This document shows positions 1-6,131 of a stretch of 6,131 nt of DNA, one piece after another. How positions within the stretch are numbered: position 1 is the stretch's first letter; each line of letters opens with the position of its first letter. This stretch comes from Nocardioidaceae bacterium (GTDB taxonomy: Bacteria > Actinomycetota > Actinomycetes > Propionibacteriales > Nocardioidaceae). Location of the stretch: NCBI GenBank assembly GCA_013811715.1, contig JACCUS010000277.1, positions 1 to 6,131 on the forward strand, in the 5' to 3' direction. The translations under genes and the position numbers were made by a program. Below the pieces are notes generated by a model that saw nothing but the letters and a program-made list of their open reading frames with translations, was not told the DNA's origin and did not search any database.

Positions 1-1
1 C

Positions 2-445
2 AACCAGCTCGACAGGCTCCGTGAGGACGTCAACGTGACCGCCGCGCAACTGCTCGACGTCAAGTCCACGCCCGGCGACGTCACCGAGGACGGCCTGCGC
101 AGCAACGTCAGCGTCGGTATCCAGTACCTCGAGTCGTGGTTGCGCGGTGGCGGCGCGGTGGCCATCTTCAACCTGATGGAAGACGCGGCGACCGCGGAGG
201 TCAGCCGGTCCCAGATCTGGCAGTGGGTCCACAACGACGTGTCGACCGCCGAGGGCACACCCATCACCCCCGACTTCGTCCGCCGCATCCAGGACGAGGA
301 GCTGGCGAAGATCCGCGACGCCGTCGGTGACGAGCGCTTCACGACCGGCAAGTACACCGAAGCACGTGAGCTGTTCGAACAGGTCGCGCTCGCCGACGAC
401 TTCGAGGAGTTCCTGACCATCCCCGCATACGCGCGCCTCGGGTGA
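2..445 (+). CDS. aceB: Malate synthase A, C-terminal part (5' end outside window)
   Basis: This is the last 147 codons of a malate synthase. The enzyme condenses glyoxylate with acetyl-CoA to give malate and CoA in the cytoplasm, as the second step of the glyoxylate shunt or as a general outlet for glyoxylate. The frame is open from base 2, and the GTG at 35 is internal, not a start. The family signature LMEDAATAEVSRSQIWQW is present around residues 56-73 of the fragment; the Asp of the MED motif is the catalytic base known in this family. The sequence then continues through the helical C-terminal domain and ends IPAYARLG before TGA at 443-445. The short MEDAATAE form with an IWQW continuation fits the A isoform (about 530-550 aa) rather than the longer G isoform. 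The gene converges on the glyoxylate-to-glycerate cluster, whose substrate it shares. Promoter and N-terminus are not visible. Confidence 0.95.
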   Translation, partial: NQLDRLREDVNVTAAQLLDVKSTPGDVTEDGLRSNVSVGIQYLESWLRGGGAVAIFNLMEDAATAEVSRSQIWQWVHNDVSTAEGTPITPDFVRRIQDEELAKIRDAVGDERFTTGKYTEARELFEQVALADDFEEFLTIPAYARLG

Positions 446-449
446 GAGG

Positions 450-477
450 CCCGCGAAGCCCTACCGGGGTGCGCGGG
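450..477. terminator. GC-rich hairpin between convergent genes, possible bidirectional terminator
   Basis: An outer 6-bp perfect stem (CCCGCG at 450-455 with CGCGGG at 472-477) encloses an inner CCC/GGG pairing at 459-461 and 466-468. It fills most of the 38 bases between the stop codons of aceB (ends 445) and the last minus-strand gene (ends 484). There is no T-tract on either side, which is common for actinobacterial terminators but makes the call uncertain. Termination is inferred from structure and convergent position only. Confidence 0.45.
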
Positions 478-483
478 ACATCG

Positions 484-891
484 TCAGTCGACCGCCGGTT
501 GACCGCGGTAGGCGCGCCATCCACCCCGCTCGGAGATGTCGATCAGATCCGTACCGCGCGCGTGCACCTCGCGTCGCAGCACCACCGCGAGCGCGGCTGA
601 GCCGTCGGCCAGCTCGATGACGCCCAGCTCGAGCTCAGGAGGCTCCACAGCCATGAACGAGTCACGGATGACCTCGAGCGGCACGTCGAACAGCTCACCC
701 GGCACGCAGGCGCCGCCGTCGTCGACGGCCCACATCGCCGGGAAGCGGTCGCCGACCGAGAAGAAGCGGTAGCGCGGCGCTGTGTCCGCCGCGCCGAGGA
801 ACGGGTGCTCGGCGATGCTGTGGTGCACCGAGCCGCCGCGCATCCCTTCACCGTTGAGGAACAGCGGGACGCTCGTGCCTGGGCGGGTCAT
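484..891 (-). CDS. Stand-alone allophanate hydrolase C-terminal domain-like protein (gamma-glutamylcyclotransferase-like fold)
   Basis: This 135-aa protein resembles the C-terminal domain of allophanate hydrolases such as AtzF, but without the amidase domain. Recognisable elements are LFLNGEGMRGG (residues 10-20, matching the family's NGxxMRG), TAPRYRFFSV (37-46), GELFDVP (65-71, with E66 at the position of the conserved Glu of gamma-glutamylcyclotransferase-like folds), LELGVIELADG (87-97) and DISERGGWRAY (118-128), the family's most characteristic motif. In allophanate hydrolase this domain has been proposed to process the N-carboxycarbamate product of the amidase step; what the free-standing form does is not known to me. 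The ATG at 891 lies one base after the glycerate kinase stop (TGA-C-ATG) and no Shine-Dalgarno sequence is visible, so translation probably depends on reinitiation after the kinase. It is the last gene of the cluster. Family assignment is fairly sure; function is open. Confidence 0.8.
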   Translation of the reverse strand: MTRPGTSVPLFLNGEGMRGGSVHHSIAEHPFLGAADTAPRYRFFSVGDRFPAMWAVDDGGACVPGELFDVPLEVIRDSFMAVEPPELELGVIELADGSAALAVVLRREVHARGTDLIDISERGGWRAYRGQPAVD

Positions 892-892
892 G

Positions 893-2044
893 TCAGTGTC
901 CGATCGTCGTAGGAAGGGAGGAGCCGGCCGTCAGCCAGTCGTGAGCCACCTGACCGGCGAGCTGCTCCAGCAACCGACCGGCGTCGCTCATGCAGCGTGT
1001 CAGGTCAGGCTCGAGGTCGGTCAACGCGTAGACAGCAGCGATGCCCGCTGCGCTGAGCTGATCAGGAAGAAGGAGCGTGCGCCCGGCTACCGCGACGGTC
1101 GGCACTCCGGCAGCGCGGGCTGCAGCAGCGACGCCGGCCGGTGCCTTTCCCCGCAGTGTCTGCGCGTCGAGCGATCCCTCACCGGTGACGACCAGGCTGG
1201 CTGAGGCGAGCTGCTCGGGAAAGGCCACCAGCTCGAGGACCAGCTCGATGCCGGACCGCAACGTCGCGCCGAGGACGGCGAGTGCAGCGAAACCGACTCC
1301 ACCCGCCGCCCCGGCACCGGGCGACCGGGCCTGGTCCAGGCCGGTCGCGGCTCGCAGGACCTGCGCCCAACGGGTCAGCGCGGCGTCCAGCCGCAGGACG
1401 TCGCCCGCCGAGGCGCCCTTCTGCGGTCCGTAGACCGCCGCTGCGCCGTGCTCACCCAGCAGCGGGTTGTCCACGTCACAGGCAACGACCAGCTCCACGG
1501 AGCGCAGGGCAGGGTGCAGCCCGGCGAGATCGACCTGGTCCAGGTCGGCGAGGGCGGCACCACCTCCGGGGAGGTCGACCCCGCCGGCCGTGACCAGGCG
1601 CCCACCGAGAGCCTGCACGATGCCCGCACCCCCGTCGGTGCAGGCGCTTCCGCCGACACCCAGGATGACCCGGCGGCACCCGTGGTCGAGTGCGGCACGC
1701 AGCACCTGGCCGGTACCGAAGCTCGACGCGGTGAGTGGTGCCGGCTGGCCGCCCGGCAGCCGGCTGAGTCCGGAGACGTCGGCCAGCTCCACGACGGCAA
1801 CTCCGTCGCGCTCGGCGTACGCCGTGTCCACGCGCTCACCGGTCGGTCCCTCGGCGGTCACCGCGACGCGACGAAAACCTGCTGACAGAGCGGCATTCAG
1901 GGTGCCGTCACCACCGTCGGCGACGGGGACCTCTGCGACGGTCACACCTGGTGCCGCACCAGCCAGCCCGGTGGACAGGTGACGGGCCACCTGCGAGGCG
2001 GACAGCGAGCCCTTGAACTTGTCGGGCGCGATGAGGACATGCAT
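893..2044 (-). CDS. glxK: Glycerate kinase, type I (GlxK/GarK family)
   Basis: A 383-aa kinase that phosphorylates D-glycerate with ATP; E. coli members of this family (GarK/GlxK, about 380 aa) yield 2-phosphoglycerate, which enters lower glycolysis. Family motifs in order are APDKFKGSLSA (residues 6-16), PVADGGDGT (40-48), GVGGSACTDGGAG (129-141), ACDVDNPL (188-195), GPQKGA (206-211), GAGAAGGVGFAAL (243-255) and VTGEGSLDAQTLRGKAPAGVA (286-306). The start is the ATG at 2044: it gives the family N-terminus MHVLIAPDKF and follows a purine-rich Shine-Dalgarno stretch (reverse complement of 2052-2063) by about 7 bases. An upstream in-frame ATG at 2110 would overlap gcl and add 22 unrelated residues, so it was not chosen. 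A small GC hairpin (stem 2064-2068 with 2072-2076) lies just before the ribosome site. The gene follows gcl by 43 bases and is one base from the next gene. Confidence 0.95.
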   Translation of the reverse strand: MHVLIAPDKFKGSLSASQVARHLSTGLAGAAPGVTVAEVPVADGGDGTLNAALSAGFRRVAVTAEGPTGERVDTAYAERDGVAVVELADVSGLSRLPGGQPAPLTASSFGTGQVLRAALDHGCRRVILGVGGSACTDGGAGIVQALGGRLVTAGGVDLPGGGAALADLDQVDLAGLHPALRSVELVVACDVDNPLLGEHGAAAVYGPQKGASAGDVLRLDAALTRWAQVLRAATGLDQARSPGAGAAGGVGFAALAVLGATLRSGIELVLELVAFPEQLASASLVVTGEGSLDAQTLRGKAPAGVAAAARAAGVPTVAVAGRTLLLPDQLSAAGIAAVYALTDLEPDLTRCMSDAGRLLEQLAGQVAHDWLTAGSSLPTTIGH

Positions 2045-2051
2045 GCGGCCG

Positions 2052-2063
2052 TTCCTCTCCTCC
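2052..2063 (-). promoter_or_regulatory. Ribosome binding site that fixes the glycerate kinase start
   Basis: On the minus strand this reads GGAGGAGAGGAA and lies 7 bases before the ATG at 2044. It supports that ATG over the longer in-frame start at 2110, which would begin inside the end of gcl. Confidence 0.75.
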
Positions 2064-2087
2064 GCCCGGCTCGGGCTGGTCGGGTGC

Positions 2088-3863
<1,776 letters not shown>

Positions 3864-3869
3864 GGGGAT

Positions 3870-3875
3870 CCTCCT
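3870..3875 (-). promoter_or_regulatory. Ribosome binding site of gcl
   Basis: A consensus AGGAGG on the minus strand lies 6 bases before the gcl ATG at 3863. It is the strongest ribosome site in the cluster and picks this ATG over the second in-frame ATG three codons later (3854). Confidence 0.8.
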
Positions 3876-3880
3876 GCAAC

Positions 3881-3904
3881 GGGGCGCCGGCTGGCGGCAG
3901 CCCC
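3881..3904 (-). other. Stem-loop in the glxR-gcl spacer
   Basis: In the 114-base spacer the minus strand can form a stem GGCTG/CAGCC with a CCGC loop (3889-3902), or alternatively a wider GGGGC/GCCCC pairing (3881-3885 with 3900-3904); the two exclude each other. The structure ends 5 bases before the gcl ribosome site. It could affect mRNA stability or partial termination between glxR and gcl, but GC-rich DNA forms such hairpins easily. No promoter-like sequence was recognised in the rest of the spacer. Confidence 0.3.
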
Positions 3905-3977
3905 AGGCGACGGGGTGAGGGACGGCTGGGTCAGGGAGTGCGAGCGAGCGCGGTGGTGGGAACGGTGGTCGTGCACG

Positions 3978-4862
3978 TCAGGCCGTCGGACGGCCGGACA
4001 GCTGCTCGACGCCCTTGAGCAGGGCCGAGTGGTCCAGGCTGCCGTGGCCCTGAGCGCGCACCGCGGCGACCAGCTGGGCGACGATGGCGCCGAGCGGAAG
4101 AACGACGCCCGCCTCGCGGGCGGCCGCGAGGACGATGCCCATGTCCTTGTGGTGCAGGTCGATGCGGAACCCGGGCGCGAACTCGCGGGCCAGCATGCCG
4201 GAAGCCTTGCGGTCCAGGATCCGGTTGCCGGCCAGGCCACCGGCGAGGACCTTGACGGCAGCTTCGGTGTCGACGCCGTAGGCCTCGAGGAAGACGATCG
4301 CCTCGGCGACCAGCTCGATGGTGCCGGCCACGATCAGCTGGTTCGCCGCCTTGACGGTCTGCCCGGAACCAGACGGCCCGACATGGACGACGGTGCCGGC
4401 GACCGCATCGAGCACCGGACGTGCTGCCTCGAAGTCCTCGGCCGCGCCGCCGACCATGACGGACAGGCTGGCCTCGATCGCTCCCTGCTCGCCGCCGCTG
4501 ACCGGAGCGTCGAGCACGCGGATGCCGCGGGCTCGGCCTTCCTCGCCCACGCGAGCGGACACGTCCGGGCGGATCGAGCTCATGTCCAGGTAGAGGGCGC
4601 CGGGCTTCGCGTGGACCAGGACGCCGTCCTCCCCGAGCGCGACCTGCTCCACGTCCGGGGAGTCGGGGAGCATGGTGATGATGACGTCGGCCTCGGTCAC
4701 GGCCTCGGCGACGCTTCCGGCGCCGCGGCCGCCGTTGGCGACGAGCCGCTGGACGGCCGCCTCCGACTTGTTGTAGCCGACGACGTCGAAGCCGGCCCGT
4801 ACGAGGTTGGACGCCATGGGGACGCCCATGATGCCCAGGCCGATGAATGCGACGGTGGTCAT
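3978..4862 (-). CDS. glxR: 2-hydroxy-3-oxopropionate (tartronate semialdehyde) reductase
   Basis: A 294-aa member of the beta-hydroxyacid dehydrogenase family, the same length as E. coli GarR and close to GlxR. It reduces tartronate semialdehyde to D-glycerate with NAD(P)H. Visible elements are the Rossmann glycine motif GLGIMGVPMASNL (residues 8-20), a Y-N-K-S segment after the second strand (30-33) which does not settle NADH versus NADPH, TMLPDSPDVEQV (63-74), the substrate-binding DAPVSGGEQGA (118-128, including S122-G123-G124), and GSGQTVKAANQ (165-175) with catalytic Lys171 and Asn174. KDMG (238-241) lies in the helical C-terminal domain. The ATG at 4862 overlaps the hyi stop in a 4-base ATGA, so translation is probably coupled; only a weak purine run (AGAGAAGAG) precedes it. 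Tartronate semialdehyde reductase is preferred over 3-hydroxyisobutyrate dehydrogenase because the flanking genes are hyi and gcl. Confidence 0.95.
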   Translation of the reverse strand: MTTVAFIGLGIMGVPMASNLVRAGFDVVGYNKSEAAVQRLVANGGRGAGSVAEAVTEADVIITMLPDSPDVEQVALGEDGVLVHAKPGALYLDMSSIRPDVSARVGEEGRARGIRVLDAPVSGGEQGAIEASLSVMVGGAAEDFEAARPVLDAVAGTVVHVGPSGSGQTVKAANQLIVAGTIELVAEAIVFLEAYGVDTEAAVKVLAGGLAGNRILDRKASGMLAREFAPGFRIDLHHKDMGIVLAAAREAGVVLPLGAIVAQLVAAVRAQGHGSLDHSALLKGVEQLSGRPTA

Positions 4863-5722
4863 GGCGTGCTCTTCTCTGTGTGGTCGGTGGACGTGGTGGA
4901 GATCGCGCGACGGCGGTCCGGGGGGAGCCAGGCGAAGCTGTCGGCGGACGCGCCGGTGGGCTTGTACTCGAGCCCGACCCAGCCTGCGTAGCCGTTCGAC
5001 TGCAGTCGCTGGAGCAGCCCCTCCAGGTCGAGCGACCCGGTCCCTGGCTCGTTGCGCCCTGGTGCGTCGGCGATCTGGACGTGTCCGATCCGACTCGTAC
5101 AGGCGCTGATCACCCGGTCCAGGTCGTCGCCGTTGGTCGCGAGGTGGAACAGGTCGCACAGGAAGGAGAGATTCTCCGGGCCACCGTCGGCGCTGACCCG
5201 GTCGATCACGGCCAGGGCATCCGCGGCGGTGCGCAGCGGATAGGGCTTGGGGCCGCTCACGGCCTCGACCAGCACCTGGGCACCGATGCGCCCGGCCGCC
5301 TGCGCCGCGAGCGCCAGGTTCTCGACAGCGAGCTCGTCCTGCCGCTCGGCCGGCACGGCGTCGACCCGGTTGCCGTAGAGTGCGTTGAACGCGCCGACCT
5401 GCAGCTCGGCCCCGATCCCGACGGTGACGTCCACGTTGTCACGGAACTCCTGAGACCGGGACGGGATCGACAGCACGCCCGCGTCCGCGCCGGTGAGGTC
5501 ACCTGCGAAGAAGTTGAGGCCCACCAGGGTGACGCCCGCGTTGCGCACAGCGTCGACGAAGGACCGGACTTCGGCGTCCGGCGGAACCGGCTGCAGTGGC
5601 CACGGCCACCAGAACTCGACCGCGTCGAAGCCGGCGGCCTTCGCGGCGGCCGGGCGGTCCAGCAGGGGCAGCTCGGTGAACAGCAGGGAGCAGTTGACGG
5701 CGTACCGCAGGGAGTGAGTCAC
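4859..5722 (-). CDS. hyi: Hydroxypyruvate isomerase
   Basis: A 287-aa TIM-barrel protein of the xylose-isomerase-like superfamily that interconverts hydroxypyruvate and tartronate semialdehyde. It aligns with E. coli Hyi (258 aa) through LRYAVNCSLLFTE (residues 5-17), GFDAVEFWWPWP (31-42), NFFAGDLTGADAGVLSIP (70-87), LVEAVSG (151-157), FLCDLFHL (187-194), RIGHVQIADAPGRNEPGTG (211-229) and GWVGLEYKP (247-255). E153, D190, Q216 and E252 sit where the family has its metal ligands and catalytic Glu residues. The GTG at 5722 was chosen because it puts the start just before the conserved LRYAVN strand and follows a GGAAGAG ribosome site; an in-frame ATG at 5818 lies upstream of the predicted promoter. 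About 25 C-terminal residues rich in Ser/Thr/Arg extend beyond the E. coli protein and look disordered. First gene of the cluster; its stop overlaps the glxR start. Confidence 0.93.
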   Translation of the reverse strand: MTHSLRYAVNCSLLFTELPLLDRPAAAKAAGFDAVEFWWPWPLQPVPPDAEVRSFVDAVRNAGVTLVGLNFFAGDLTGADAGVLSIPSRSQEFRDNVDVTVGIGAELQVGAFNALYGNRVDAVPAERQDELAVENLALAAQAAGRIGAQVLVEAVSGPKPYPLRTAADALAVIDRVSADGGPENLSFLCDLFHLATNGDDLDRVISACTSRIGHVQIADAPGRNEPGTGSLDLEGLLQRLQSNGYAGWVGLEYKPTGASADSFAWLPPDRRRAISTTSTDHTEKSTP

Positions 5723-5740
5723 TCTGAACTCTTCCGCTAG

Positions 5741-5758
5741 GCGAGAATAATATTTCGC
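5741..5758. promoter_or_regulatory. AT-centred imperfect dyad in the hyi leader, possible operator
   Basis: GCGAGA at 5741-5746 and TTTCGC at 5753-5758 form inverted arms matching at 5 of 6 positions around an AT-only centre. It is the most AT-rich patch in the window and would lie at about +1 to +20 relative to the predicted hyi transcript start. The location suits a repressor site, but no specific regulator motif is recognised. Confidence 0.3.
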
Positions 5759-5765
5759 TGGTCTG

Positions 5766-5794
5766 AAGATAACGACTCCACGAGTCGTCGTCAA
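5766..5794 (-). promoter_or_regulatory. Predicted sigma70-type promoter of the hyi-glxR-gcl-kinase cluster
   Basis: On the minus strand a -35 box TTGACG (5789-5794) and a -10 box TATCTT (5766-5771) are separated by exactly 17 bases, the optimal spacing for a housekeeping sigma factor. Transcription would start near 5759, leaving a leader of about 37 bases before the hyi GTG at 5722. It is the only strong promoter-like sequence found upstream of the cluster. Confidence 0.7.
5772..5788. promoter_or_regulatory. Perfect palindrome filling the promoter spacer, probable operator
   Basis: ACGACTC at 5772-5778 and GAGTCGT at 5782-5788 are perfect 7-bp inverted arms around CAC. The repeat occupies every base between the predicted -10 and -35 boxes. 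A dimeric regulator bound here would compete with RNA polymerase. The divergent IclR-family regulator is the obvious candidate binder, by proximity only. Confidence 0.55.
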
Positions 5795-5825
5795 CAGCCC
5801 GGCCGTGGGTCGCTGCACCAGCCAT

Positions 5826-5837
5826 CCGTGACCACGG
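5826..5837. promoter_or_regulatory. Short inverted repeat upstream of the divergent regulator gene
   Basis: CCGTG (5826-5830) and CACGG (5833-5837) are perfect 5-bp arms around AC, in the middle of the divergent intergenic region. Its centre lies about 51 bases from the centre of the palindrome at 5772-5788. It could be a second regulator site, but arms this short occur by chance in GC-rich DNA. Confidence 0.2.
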
Positions 5838-5929
5838 TTCCCCTAGCTAGCGCGTACTGGACCGTTGATCGCCGGACGTGCGATTCTGCTTCACGGAAGT
5901 TCGAGGCAGTCGGTCTTCGAATCCCAACG

Positions 5930-5935
5930 AGGAGG
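5930..5935 (+). promoter_or_regulatory. Ribosome binding site of the IclR-family gene
   Basis: AGGAGG lies 4 bases before the GTG at 5940. The spacing is slightly short, but no other start codon in the same frame lies near it, and the GTG begins a plausible regulator N-terminus. Confidence 0.7.
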
Positions 5936-5939
5936 TCAC

Positions 5940-6131
5940 GTGACTGCCGCAGGTCCAGAGAGAGCGCCCCGGGCAGCCGGCTCGAACGGCGGAGTGCAGT
6001 CCATCGCCCGGGCCTTCGACGTGCTGGAGCGCATGGTCGACGCCGGAGGCGAGATCACGCTCACGGAGCTGGCGAACTCGAGCGGCGTGCCGCTGTCGAC
6101 CATCCACCGTGTCATGCGCACCCTCGTCGAG
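5940..6131 (+). CDS. IclR-family transcriptional regulator, N-terminal part (3' end outside window)
   Basis: The first 64 codons of an IclR-type regulator. After a 17-residue polar leader, VQSIARAFDVLERMVDAGG (residues 19-37) is the typical first helix of the winged helix-turn-helix, and ITLTELANSSGVPLSTIHRVMRTLVE (39-64) covers the turn and recognition helix, with the family's S/T-T-x-H-R pattern at 58-61. The effector-binding domain lies outside the window. The GTG at 5940 follows AGGAGG (5930-5935) by 4 bases. It is divergent from the hyi cluster across 217 bases, an arrangement usual for local regulators of glyoxylate and allantoin genes (AllR of E. coli is an IclR-family example), so control of this cluster is a reasonable inference. 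The ligand cannot be told. Its own promoter is unclear; TGGACC (5858-5863) with GATTCT (5882-5887) is a weak candidate with an 18-base spacer. Confidence 0.9.
   Translation, partial: MTAAGPERAPRAAGSNGGVQSIARAFDVLERMVDAGGEITLTELANSSGVPLSTIHRVMRTLVE

Noticed and set aside
2064..2076. GC hairpin between gcl and the glycerate kinase as a terminator
   Set aside because: The stem is only 5 bp with a 3-base loop and sits directly before the kinase ribosome site inside an operon; termination there is unlikely.
4847..5740. A 297-codon plus-strand open frame opposite hyi
   Set aside because: It mirrors hyi, which has all family motifs; the antisense translation shows no domain.
5843..5850. CTAGCTAG palindrome in the divergent region as an operator
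   Set aside because: It is only 8 bp and does not extend on either side; there is no supporting promoter context.
5911..5925. A tRNA T-loop-like string (TTCGAATCC) before the regulator gene
   Set aside because: No T-stem, anticodon arm, D-arm or acceptor stem can be built around it. The position just before a good ribosome site fits an ordinary leader.
5847..6107. A minus-strand open frame of 86 codons in the divergent region and the regulator gene
   Set aside because: It overlaps the well supported N-terminus of the IclR-family gene on the other strand and has no recognisable motif or ribosome site.

Overview
The window looks like chromosomal DNA from a high-GC actinobacterium. G/C dominates third codon positions, GTG starts occur, and the proteins read like actinobacterial versions of the glyoxylate-to-glycerate pathway. 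The genus cannot be fixed from the sequence. No mobile element, CRISPR array, rRNA or tRNA was seen, and no stretch longer than about 220 bases lacks a gene.

Layout, left to right. Positions 2-445 (+) hold the 3' end of a malate synthase A gene (aceB). After 38 bases containing a GC-rich hairpin, it meets the end of a minus-strand gene cluster. In transcription order (right to left) that cluster is hyi (hydroxypyruvate isomerase, 5722-4859), glxR (tartronate semialdehyde reductase, 4862-3978), gcl (glyoxylate carboligase, 3863-2088), a type I glycerate kinase gene (2044-893), and a small gene for a stand-alone homologue of the allophanate hydrolase C-terminal domain (891-484). Past a 217-base divergent intergenic region, an IclR-family regulator starts at 5940 (+) and runs off the window.

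How the genes work together. Gcl condenses two glyoxylates to tartronate semialdehyde and CO2. Hyi interconverts tartronate semialdehyde and hydroxypyruvate. GlxR reduces tartronate semialdehyde to D-glycerate, and the kinase phosphorylates glycerate into lower glycolysis. Malate synthase is the other outlet for glyoxylate, using acetyl-CoA to make malate. The cluster looks like one operon: hyi and glxR overlap by ATGA, the kinase and the last gene are one base apart, and a good sigma70-type promoter lies before hyi. The glyoxylate source (allantoin/ureide, glycolate or another) is not shown in this window. The allophanate-hydrolase-like last gene gives only a weak hint of ureide or urea metabolism.

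The most notable points are a perfect 17-bp palindrome that exactly fills the spacer between the -35 and -10 boxes of the hyi promoter; the translationally coupled orphan allophanate-hydrolase C-domain protein; and a Met in Gcl at the position where most ThDP enzymes have the catalytic Glu and E. coli Gcl has Val. No clearly new multigene system was found.
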